Source of the DNA: CAYGDP01 sp964348665 | Lineage (GTDB): Bacteria; Verrucomicrobiota; Verrucomicrobiia; Palsa-1439; CAYGDP01 | Assembly: GCA_964348665.1 (NCBI GenBank) | Contig: CAYGDP010000003.1 | Location: 1-64,000, forward strand | DNA length: 64,000 nucleotides | Direction of reading: 5' to 3' | Shown here: one piece after another, positions 8,357 through 14,698 of the stretch | Position numbering within the stretch: position 1 is the stretch's first letter | Layout: every line of letters begins with the position of its first letter | The notes under the pieces: model-generated | What the model was told of the DNA's origin: nothing | The model's database searches: none | What the model saw: the letters and a program-made list of their open reading frames with translations, nothing else | Position numbers and translations under genes: made by a program

Positions 8357-8467
8357 ATGAAATCGACCTACAAGCTCTCCAGCGCAGAAGTCCTCGGGAC
8401 ACTAGCCATTGTCACGATTTTAATTGCCTTGTGGATCATCGCTCTCAAACAAGGGTGGATAGAATGA
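8357..8467 (+). CDS. Small 36-aa membrane peptide with prepilin-like helix
   Basis: An ATG directly follows the epimerase stop. The frame encodes 36 residues: a polar start (MKSTYKLSSAE), one strongly hydrophobic helix (VLGTLAIVTILIALWIIAL) and a short tail, KQGWIE. The SAEVLGTLAIVTILIAL stretch resembles the Glu-containing N-terminal helix of type IV pilin-like proteins but has no proper Gly/Ala cleavage site. Its TGA overlaps the next ATG (ATGA). It could be a real microprotein, a coupling ORF, or the remnant of a duplicated pilin N-terminus. Confidence 0.5.
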   Translation: MKSTYKLSSAEVLGTLAIVTILIALWIIALKQGWIE

Positions 8468-9111
8468 AAAAACATGCACTTACGTTGGTCGAGGTCGTGG
8501 TAACGCTGCTGATCGTCGCGGTGCTATTTGCTCTCGTCATGATTTCGCTGAAGGGGAGACGGCGTCCGCATAAAGGAGCGGGTTGCCTATCCAATCTCAA
8601 ACAAATCGCGCTCGCGTGTCACCTTTACTCCCAGGATTACGTCGAATATTTTCCAATGGCCACAGGCACAATCACCGATTCCAACCAGTCACTTTATTTG
8701 CTCCTGCCAAATTATATGACCACGACAAGGCCGTTTGTATGTCCGCAAGACCGAGATTGCCGCGCTTTCGCCAAGGACATGACAACCACGGAATTTCTCA
8801 AGCCGCATGTGAACAGCTACGCCTTCGTCGCGGGTATGTCGCAAGCAATGCTCTCCGACTCGCCGTTGGGTGGCGACAATCTCAAGGACGCGTCCAAGAC
8901 GGACAACTTATCTTACCAACAGTTCCGTGCCGCGAAAGGTCTTGGCTGCTCGCAAGGCGGCCATAATCATGGTTCCGATGGAAGCAATGTTGTCTTTGTG
9001 GATGGTCACGCCGAATTCAACACGGGTACGAAACTTCGAATCCGATGGCTGGACAATGCCAATTCCACCAAGAACGTGAAAAACCCAAATGGGATCAAGG
9101 ATGGAACGTAA
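8464..9111 (+). CDS. Type II secretion/pilin-like prepilin protein (H-X9-DG type)
   Basis: A 215-aa prepilin-like protein: MKKHA then LTLVEVVVTLLIVAVLFALVMI, with Glu at +5 of the predicted mature protein and Ala at -1 of the prepilin-peptidase site. The exported part has two Cys (CLSNLK, CPQDRDC) and ends with HNHGSDGSNVVFVDGHAEF, the H-X9-DG-type signature of the pseudopilin family expanded in Planctomycetes and Verrucomicrobia. The start codon overlaps the preceding mini-ORF stop. These proteins are thought to form pseudopili or be surface-exposed; the specific role is unknown. Confidence 0.9.
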   Translation: MKKHALTLVEVVVTLLIVAVLFALVMISLKGRRRPHKGAGCLSNLKQIALACHLYSQDYVEYFPMATGTITDSNQSLYLLLPNYMTTTRPFVCPQDRDCRAFAKDMTTTEFLKPHVNSYAFVAGMSQAMLSDSPLGGDNLKDASKTDNLSYQQFRAAKGLGCSQGGHNHGSDGSNVVFVDGHAEFNTGTKLRIRWLDNANSTKNVKNPNGIKDGT

Positions 9112-9181
9112 AAGTAATCTCCACCAAATCCTAATTGGACATTGTGGTTTTGAAGTTTGAAGTCATCCTGAAACCTCACAA

Positions 9182-9266
9182 TGTCGTTCTGAGCGAAGCG
9201 AAAAATCTCCGTTGTCATTCGCACTCCACGGGAAAGCAGAGACCCTTCGCTTCGCTCAGGGTGACA
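9182..9266. repeat. Inverted-repeat element of the TCTGAGCGAAGCG type
   Basis: Left arm 9182-9202 (TGTCGTTCTGAGCGAAGCG followed by AA) and right arm 9246-9266 are reverse complements except for three positions, which can pair as G-U in RNA. They enclose about 43 bp. The arms match a REP-like element known to me from several bacterial phyla. It lies in the 194-bp gap after the pseudopilin gene. The flanking stretch 9135-9180 also has TTTGAAG-type words. No gene is visible in the gap. Confidence 0.75.
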
Positions 9267-9295
9267 AGTGTAGGCAAAGCAGGTTGTCGGATGAG

Positions 9296-9350
9296 TTCTA
9301 GGGATTTACTTGGGGTTTGGTGTTTGGGATTTGGGGTTTCCGCCCCCGGG
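9296..9350. repeat. GGGTTTGG-word repeat overlapping a gene 3' end
   Basis: Tandem degenerate octamers (ACTTGGGGTTTGGTG, TTTGGGATTTGGGG) run into a GC-rich core, TTTCCGCCCCCGGGGCGGCG. On the minus strand the tract supplies the last codons and stop of the gene ending at 9306. The sequence TTGGGGTTTCCGCC recurs as its reverse complement after yebC (11747-11762). Confidence 0.65.
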
Positions 9351-10058
9351 GCGGCGCGGCGGCATCGCATTTGTAATTAGCACTTCGCCACCGCGAATCT
9401 CGATCGTGGCCGGGAGCGTGCCGAGCAGCGGGTCGTTGCGAATGCGCCAGAACATATTCCCAAACTGCTTTGCGGTAAACCATCGAATCGGCCACGGCAG
9501 TTTCAATTGACCGATACTCGCCTGGCGCACGTCTGCGCCGATTTGCCCGTTCTTTGCCTGGGGTATTGCCTCGATGCGGTTGACCACGCGCAGGCCGACG
9601 GCGCGCCATTCGTTGATCTGGTACATCACAACCGAATGCTCGCGCACTTCAAAGCCGATACCCGCGAAGGCCGGCAGCCAGTCGCCGCCAATCGACGATG
9701 ACCCCGAGAGGAGGCTCCGAAAATAGGCATTCAATTCAGCCGCGCTGAATCCGCGCGTGATTTGCTCACCATTAACTCGCGCTTGGATCAATTCATCGAG
9801 CTTGCGTTTAGCGGTATCGTAATCAGCTTTCGTAGTTATAGCCTCGCGTAGGGTTGGTGGAAGAAACACTAGCCACAAACAAATGATGACCAGCAACAAT
9901 AACAACAACGCAAAGCTGCGTAGGATGTTGCTCTCCATTTGCTCGGAGACGAACGGCAACAAGCGGACACGTCTCCCCGGCGTTGCCGCCGCGTCAACGC
10001 TGGCGTTCGTTTGACCTAGCGCGTGTCCCGGCCGGGCTGGTTTGGGGGGCTCGCTCAT
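9306..10058 (-). CDS. Membrane-anchored protein of unknown function
   Basis: I do not recognise a family. From the start at 10058 the product has 250 aa: a Pro/Ala-rich cytoplasmic lead, one membrane segment (about 43-66, LRSFALLLLLLVIICLWLVFL) and a soluble outer domain rich in charged residues, ending in IEIRGGEVLITNAMPP. The last 16 residues, RRPGGGNPKSQTPNPK, are encoded by an intergenic word repeat. The start follows the rbsK stop by 1 nt (TGAAATG); an alternative ATG at 9938 would place the hydrophobic segment at the N-terminus. No Shine-Dalgarno sequence helps decide. Confidence 0.65.
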   Translation of the reverse strand: MSEPPKPARPGHALGQTNASVDAAATPGRRVRLLPFVSEQMESNILRSFALLLLLLVIICLWLVFLPPTLREAITTKADYDTAKRKLDELIQARVNGEQITRGFSAAELNAYFRSLLSGSSSIGGDWLPAFAGIGFEVREHSVVMYQINEWRAVGLRVVNRIEAIPQAKNGQIGADVRQASIGQLKLPWPIRWFTAKQFGNMFWRIRNDPLLGTLPATIEIRGGEVLITNAMPPRRPGGGNPKSQTPNPK

Positions 10059-10059
10059 T

Positions 10060-10926
10060 TCATTCGCGCGAGCGGAGGAATCGTTCGATTTCGGCTCGCG
10101 TCGGCAGCGATGGTTGCGCGCCGTGCCGTGTGGTGGAGATCGCGGCGGCGGCGTTGGCGAACCGCACCGCGTCGAGGAGTGGCTGGCCCTCGCCCAGTGC
10201 GACGGCGAGGCAACCGGAAAAACAATCCCCTGCCGCGACAGTATCCACTGCCTTGACCTTGAACCCGGGCACAATTTTTTCCCCTCGATCATCCCGGATG
10301 ACAGCGCCTCGGGCGCCGCGCGTCTCGACGACGATCGGCGAAACATCGCCGAGCGATTCGGCTTCGATTTCGTTGGGTGTGAGAATTGTTACTGCGCGAA
10401 GCAGGGATCGCGGGAGCGCGCGATGCGGAGCGGGATTGAGAATCACGATTTTGCCGAACGATTTTGCCAGGTGCGCCGTGAACGCGACAGTGCGAATGGG
10501 AATTTCGAGCTGGAGCAAGATCACGTCACATTCTTTGATGGCGTGCTTGGCCGCTGCGACGTCGTCATCGCTCAATTCCTCGTTCGCGCTTCGAGTAATG
10601 CCGATTAAATTTTCGCCGTGTTCGCCGACCATGATCAGCGCGACGCCGCTCGGTGCGCTGGGGTGAGTCGTGATGAAATCGCAGCGAATCCCCTCTCGCT
10701 CGTAGCTGGCGACAGATTTGCGGCCAAACTCGTCGGCGCCGACCTTTGAGATGAAGGTGACAATGGCGTCGGCGCGCGCGGCGGCCACGGCTTGGTTGGC
10801 GCCTTTGCCTCCTGCGCTCTGTGCAAACCGGTCCCCCACCACCGTCTCACCTACCCGCGGCAATCGCTCGCAGTGAAGCACGAGATCGGTGTTCGAGCTA
10901 CCAACTACGACAACCCGAGCACGCAC
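10060..10926 (-). CDS. rbsK: Ribokinase / PfkB-family sugar kinase
   Basis: A 288-aa PfkB-family kinase that most resembles ribokinase, which phosphorylates ribose at O5. The N-terminal GSSNTDLV and AGGKGANQAVAAARA (about 39-53) are PfkB signature 1. NPAP and the TPNEIEAE metal-site motif follow. The catalytic-base motif reads DTVAAGDCFSG rather than the usual DTTGAGDAFNG, with the base Asp kept. The start codon is GTG without a clear ribosome site. There is no ribose transporter nearby, so the substrate is inferred. Confidence 0.88.
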   Translation of the reverse strand: MRARVVVVGSSNTDLVLHCERLPRVGETVVGDRFAQSAGGKGANQAVAAARADAIVTFISKVGADEFGRKSVASYEREGIRCDFITTHPSAPSGVALIMVGEHGENLIGITRSANEELSDDDVAAAKHAIKECDVILLQLEIPIRTVAFTAHLAKSFGKIVILNPAPHRALPRSLLRAVTILTPNEIEAESLGDVSPIVVETRGARGAVIRDDRGEKIVPGFKVKAVDTVAAGDCFSGCLAVALGEGQPLLDAVRFANAAAAISTTRHGAQPSLPTRAEIERFLRSRE

Positions 10927-10949
10927 GAGGGGAGCTTGCCGAAAAAGGG

Positions 10950-10978
10950 TTGGAAATGCAAGACGCGGCTGCTAGACT
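10950..10978 (+). promoter_or_regulatory. Candidate yebC promoter, leaderless spacing
   Basis: TTGGAA (10950-10955), a 17-bp spacer and TAGACT (10973-10978) precede the yebC ATG by only 9 nt, so transcription would start within about 3 nt of the start codon. No Shine-Dalgarno sequence is present. Confidence 0.45.
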
Positions 10979-10987
10979 TCATCCCTC

Positions 10988-11746
10988 ATGGCAGGACATT
11001 CTAAATGGGCCAAGGTAAAGCACTTTAAAGGTGCGATTGATGCCAAGCGCAGCAAGGTGTTTGGCAAGCTCGGCAAGGAAATCGCCGTGGCCGCTCGCGC
11101 CGGAGGTGGCGACCCCTCCATGAATCCTCGCCTCCGTCAAGTGATGCAGAAGTGCAAGGCCGCCAATATGCCCTCCGATATCGTCACCCGCGCCATCCAG
11201 CGCGCCACCGGTCAAATCCCGGATGTAATTTACGAAGAACTGATGTACGAGGCGTTCGGCCCCGGTGGCGTCGCCATGCTGGTCGAAATCACCACCGACA
11301 ACAAAAACCGGACTGCTGGAGAAATCCGCAGCCTCTTTACGAAACACGGCGGACACATCGGCGGTTCCGGCTCGGTAAAACATCTCTTCCAACGCAAAGG
11401 CCACATCATTGTCGCGCGTGACAAAGCTGGCGAAGACGATCTTCTCTCGATTGCCCTCGATGCAGGCGCGGACGATTTCCAGACAGGCTGCGAAGCCTAC
11501 GATCTCTACACGGCACCCGAAAAACTCGAAGCTGTCTCCAAGGCCCTCGAAGCCAAGAACATCAAGCCCGACAATGCTGAATTGGCGTTCATCCCCAACA
11601 CCACCGTGCCGATTACCAGCGAGGAAACCGCCCAGAAAATTTTGGGGCTGATCCAAATCATCGAAGACCATGACGACGTCCAAAATGTCTATGCCAACTT
11701 CGATATCCCTGACGAAATCATGTCCAAGGCAATGGCCGCCGCCTAG
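10988..11746 (+). CDS. yebC: YebC/PmpR-family translation/transcription factor
   Basis: A 252-aa three-domain protein of the YebC/TACO1 family, which acts on ribosomes stalled at polyproline in studied species and has also been described as a DNA-binding regulator. The start MAGHSKWAKVKHFKGAIDAKRSKVF is diagnostic, followed by NMPSDIVTRAIQRATG and GPGGVAMLVEITTDNKNRT. Length is normal. ruvC lies downstream, separated by a repeat tract; yebC-ruvC linkage is common in bacteria. The gene ends in a GCCGCCGCC-tag-CGGCGG mini-palindrome. Confidence 0.95.
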   Translation: MAGHSKWAKVKHFKGAIDAKRSKVFGKLGKEIAVAARAGGGDPSMNPRLRQVMQKCKAANMPSDIVTRAIQRATGQIPDVIYEELMYEAFGPGGVAMLVEITTDNKNRTAGEIRSLFTKHGGHIGGSGSVKHLFQRKGHIIVARDKAGEDDLLSIALDAGADDFQTGCEAYDLYTAPEKLEAVSKALEAKNIKPDNAELAFIPNTTVPITSEETAQKILGLIQIIEDHDDVQNVYANFDIPDEIMSKAMAAA

Positions 11747-11751
11747 CGGCG

Positions 11752-11896
11752 GAAACCCCAAGCACCAATTTCCAAACCCCAAATAAACTTCAAATCCAAA
11801 ATTCCAAGCGATTGAATAACGCTCGACATGAAAATTTTGGAGCTTGAGGCTTGGAGTTTCCTTGGGGTTTGGAAATTGGATTTTAGGATTTCCACG
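11752..11896. repeat. Word-repeat tract with 18-bp perfect inverted arms
   Basis: The gap between yebC and ruvC is filled by words such as CCAAACCCC, TTCAAATCC and TTCCAAG on the left and TTGGAG, TTGAGG and TTGGGG on the right. CCAATTTCCAAACCCCAA at 11765-11782 has its exact reverse complement at 11862-11879, leaving a 79-nt loop. The transcript could fold into a long stem. There is no ORF and no U-tract. Confidence 0.75.
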
Positions 11897-11919
11897 CCCT
11901 CCAGCATCGGCAGCAAATC

Positions 11920-12453
11920 ATGAGTGCACCTGCAAAGCGAAGAACGCCGAATCTTGGGGTGATTATACTGGGCGTGGACGCTTCTCTCCGCTCCACAGGC
12001 TACGCGATCATCGAATCGCGCGGCAACAGCTTCCGTGCGATCACATTCGGTCGTATCCATAACCCACAAAAAATTCTCCCCTCTCGCTGCCTCGTCCGCA
12101 TCGCCGACGCAATCTGCGATTTGATTCGCCAACACAAGCCGGACGCTGTCGCCGTCGAAGGCCTCACCTTCGTGCAAAACCAGCAGATTGCGCTCAAACT
12201 TGGCCAGGCGCGCGGCGCTGCGATTCTGGCAGCGGCGTCAGCTGGTTTGCCGATTTACGAATATGCCCCGCGCACAGTCAAACAAGCCATTGTCGGCATC
12301 GGCAGCGCGCAAAAAATCCAGGTCGGCACGATGGTCAAATCGCTCCTTGGGCTGTGCGAAATCCCGCAGGAAGACGCCGCCGACGCTCTCGCCATCGCCC
12401 TCTGCCACGCGCAGAATCATCGCAGCGTCATTGAGAAATCGAAGGAGATTTGA
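11920..12453 (+). CDS. ruvC: Crossover junction endodeoxyribonuclease RuvC
   Basis: Resolves Holliday junctions with RuvAB. The 177 aa contain the RNase-H-like catalytic acidic residues in GVDASLRSTGYAI (about 18-30), AVEGLTFVQN (Glu near 77) and the C-terminal EDAADALAIALCHAQ with paired Asp. The APRTVKQAIVGIGSAQKIQV segment is characteristic. An N-terminal basic extension (MSAPAKRRTPN) precedes the conserved start and may be shorter in reality. ruvA and ruvB are not in the window. Confidence 0.95.
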   Translation: MSAPAKRRTPNLGVIILGVDASLRSTGYAIIESRGNSFRAITFGRIHNPQKILPSRCLVRIADAICDLIRQHKPDAVAVEGLTFVQNQQIALKLGQARGAAILAAASAGLPIYEYAPRTVKQAIVGIGSAQKIQVGTMVKSLLGLCEIPQEDAADALAIALCHAQNHRSVIEKSKEI

Positions 12454-12549
12454 CGTTCCAAATCGCGCTCAAAGAATACGCTCTTGGTTAAGGAAGCCTG
12501 AAAAAACGCCAGGGATGAGCCGCTGGCTTGTCCGATTACTGATTTTTTG

Positions 12550-12583
12550 TGCTGCGGACGTGGGAGCCGCGCGTCCCTACCTT
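12550..12583. repeat. GC-rich REP-like hairpin in the ruvC-sulfatase gap
   Basis: GGACG (12556-12560) and CGTCC (12572-12576) enclose TGGGAGCCGCG, followed by CTACC, a composition typical of dispersed palindromic elements. It is the only structured feature in the 204-bp gap 12454-12657. A 33-codon ORF (12515-12616) overlaps it, but its codons follow the repeat, so I do not call it. Confidence 0.35.
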
Positions 12584-12657
12584 CCTGAAAAATGGATAGA
12601 GGAGATGCCTTCATAGGAACACAGTTTCGATATTGAAGCACACTGGCGGCTTTGTTA

Positions 12658-14262
12658 ATGATGATTCCCATGAGCCGCATCGCGTTGCTCGTTTCAGCCA
12701 TGATTGCAGCGAGCGGGTTCTCGGCAGAGGAGAGGAAGCCAGCGGGACGCCCGAATATTCTTATCATCCTCGCCGACGATCTCGCGGCGTGGCATCTGGG
12801 TTGTTATGGCAACACGGAAATCAAGACGCCGCACCTCGACCGGCTGGCACGCGAGGGCGTACTCCTGCGCAATGCATTTTGCGTGACGCCGATTTGTTCG
12901 CCGAGTCGAGCGACGCTTTTCAGCGGGCGCGTTCCCCGGCAGCATGGGATCCATGATTTTCTCGGCGGAAATTATGACCCAGCCAAAAATCCAAACCATC
13001 GACGAGACGGTCAGCCCGAGCCCAATCCACCGCAAGGACAAAAAGCGATTCCCGATTCATTCAAGGATGAAGTAATGATCTCCGACCTTCTGGCCGCGGC
13101 GAGGTACGAATGCGGTTACGTGGGCAAATGGCACATGGGGAATGATTTGCAGCCCCAACACAACTATCGCTATTGGCGCGCAGGATTGTCATCAGGAAAA
13201 TTTACGGATGCCGAGGTGAGCGTGGACGGCAAACGGGTGACCGAAAAAGGATACTCGACCGAGATATTTACGCGGCTCGCGACGGATTTCATCGTCCAGA
13301 AACATTCACAGCCGTGGTTTCTGGCAATTAGTTATCAAAATCCGCATTTGCCGTATTCGGGTCAGCCGCAGAAATACTACGATCTGTATAAGAACGCTAA
13401 GTTCGAGACCTTCGGAATCGAGCCCAAAGCGCCGAACGCGCTTCGGGAAGCGCCGTTCATGGACGATCCCATCAAGCATTTGCGACAGGCTGCTGCCTCG
13501 ACCACTGCTCTCGACGATCAAATCCCGGTGTTGCTCGATGCTCTCGAAACAAGCGGCCAGCGCGGGAACACGCTGGTCCTTTTCACGGGTGACAACGGTT
13601 TTTTGTATGGTCGACACGGCGTTTGGAGCAAGGGTTGGGCGACTAACCCGATCAATATGTACGAGGAATCCATCCGTGTGCCGATGATCATCTCGTATCC
13701 GAAACTGCAGGGTGGCCGCGAGCTAACGCAATTCGTCAGTTTTGTCGATGTTTTGCCAACACTCTGCGATGTTGCCGGTGTGCGAGCACCGGTGCGTGAT
13801 CGAAACCTAAGCGGGCGGAGTTTTTGGTCCGTGTTGCAAGGCAAGAGAACTCGCTGGGAAAACATAGCCTTCTTCAACTTCCGTTACTGTGACGCCGTTC
13901 GCGACGAGCGCTATAAGCTCGTTCTTCGTCAAGGCAACGGTCCGGATGAACTCTTCGATTTGCAAGCCGACCCCCGTGAGCGCGAAAACCGCATCACCGA
14001 CCCATTGTTGGGGAAGGTTCAGCGCAGGCTACAGGCGCGATTGGACACATGGAAGGCGCGTTATCAGCGAGAAAGTTTGGACCGGGGACAAGGAAACGAA
14101 GCGCAAGGAGGCAGCGCGAATTACACTTTCGCTTCGGAAGAAACCTGCTATAGTTTTGCGCATGCGCCCGTAGCTCAGTGGATTAGAGCATCTGACTACG
14201 AATCAGAGGGTCGGGGGTTCAAGTCCCTCCGGGCGCGCCAGTTTTGCGAGTTGCCACGATGA
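12658..14262 (+). CDS. Exported type I sulfatase; frame runs through a tRNA gene
   Basis: A formylglycine-dependent sulfatase of the arylsulfatase family. A signal peptide (MSRIALLVSAMIAASGFSA) is followed by PNILIILADDL with metal-binding Asp and the maturation motif CSPSRATLFSGR, whose Cys becomes formylglycine. KWHMG and GDNGFLYGRHGVWSKG supply further active-site residues. The natural substrate is unknown and no polysaccharide gene is adjacent. Oddly, there is no stop before the downstream tRNA-Arg. The last 35 or so codons read through the tRNA (residues such as APVAQWIRASDYESEG) and stop only at 14262. Starts at 12661 and 12670 are also possible. Confidence 0.88.
   Translation: MMIPMSRIALLVSAMIAASGFSAEERKPAGRPNILIILADDLAAWHLGCYGNTEIKTPHLDRLAREGVLLRNAFCVTPICSPSRATLFSGRVPRQHGIHDFLGGNYDPAKNPNHRRDGQPEPNPPQGQKAIPDSFKDEVMISDLLAAARYECGYVGKWHMGNDLQPQHNYRYWRAGLSSGKFTDAEVSVDGKRVTEKGYSTEIFTRLATDFIVQKHSQPWFLAISYQNPHLPYSGQPQKYYDLYKNAKFETFGIEPKAPNALREAPFMDDPIKHLRQAAASTTALDDQIPVLLDALETSGQRGNTLVLFTGDNGFLYGRHGVWSKGWATNPINMYEESIRVPMIISYPKLQGGRELTQFVSFVDVLPTLCDVAGVRAPVRDRNLSGRSFWSVLQGKRTRWENIAFFNFRYCDAVRDERYKLVLRQGNGPDELFDLQADPRERENRITDPLLGKVQRRLQARLDTWKARYQRESLDRGQGNEAQGGSANYTFASEETCYSFAHAPVAQWIRASDYESEGRGFKSLRARQFCELPR
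14149..14154 (+). promoter_or_regulatory. -10 element of tRNA-Arg
   Basis: TATAGT ends 9 nt before the first tRNA base, inside the 3' part of the sulfatase frame. No strong -35 is seen. It suggests the tRNA has its own promoter. Confidence 0.4.
14164..14240 (+). tRNA. tRNA-Arg(ACG)
   Basis: A 77-nt cloverleaf. The acceptor stem GCGCCCG pairs with CGGGCGC, followed by discriminator G and an encoded CCA. The D arm is GCTC/GAGC, the anticodon arm TCTGA-CTACGAA-TCAGA gives anticodon ACG (reads CGT, and after inosine modification CGC/CGA), the variable loop is 5 nt, and the T arm is GGGGG-TTCAAGT-CCCTC. It lies wholly within the open frame of the upstream sulfatase on the same strand. Confidence 0.97.
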
Positions 14263-14693
14263 ATACAGAAATACCTACGACTCTGTCCGGCTTCGGTCCA
14301 GACGGAAAACCAATCCAGCTTTCCTTGAGTGAGGAACCGCTGACCATCGGCAGCAGCGAGGACGCGGTGTGGCGCATTTCCGATGCCGGGGTTTCGCCGA
14401 TCCACTGCGCGCTGCGGTTGTATCAGGGGAAATGCGTGTTGAAAGATTTAGGGTCGGATTCGGGGACGTTTGTCAACGATAAGCGCGTGGATTTGGTGAC
14501 GTTGTACGCGGGCGACCGGGTCCGGGTGGGAAAGGTAACCTTCGAGGTAACCAATGCGCCGACGCGCAAGGGGGACACGACGCTCATGCGTGAGGCAATG
14601 TCGGAGCTGGAACGAGGCAAACAACAGGGCAAAGGATTTCGGACGATGCTCGGCGAGGTCTTGGTGAAAGACCGACACAAACCTCGTTCGTAA
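14259..14693 (+). CDS. FHA-domain protein
   Basis: A 144-aa protein with a single forkhead-associated domain (about 22-97) that binds phosphothreonine peptides. The conserved pattern is visible: TIGSSEDAVWRISDAGVSPIHCALRL, then LKDLGSDSGTFVNDKRV. The C-terminal 45 residues are charged and probably flexible, with several Thr (RKGDTTLM) as possible phosphosites. The ATG at 14259 lies 18 nt after the tRNA; an upstream TTG would overlap little else. The Ser/Thr kinase gene follows after 5 nt, so the FHA protein is a likely partner or substrate of that kinase. Confidence 0.9.
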   Translation: MNTEIPTTLSGFGPDGKPIQLSLSEEPLTIGSSEDAVWRISDAGVSPIHCALRLYQGKCVLKDLGSDSGTFVNDKRVDLVTLYAGDRVRVGKVTFEVTNAPTRKGDTTLMREAMSELERGKQQGKGFRTMLGEVLVKDRHKPRS

Positions 14694-14698
14694 CCCAC

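Noticed and set aside
10059..10346. N-terminal extension of the hypothetical gene ending at 9306 into rbsK
   Set aside because: This part is an out-of-frame reading of rbsK, Arg/Ser/Pro-rich; the ATG at 10058 directly follows the rbsK stop.
12515..12616. 33-aa ORF between ruvC and the sulfatase
   Set aside because: Its middle is a REP-like palindrome and there is no ribosome site; it has the look of a repeat-derived frame.
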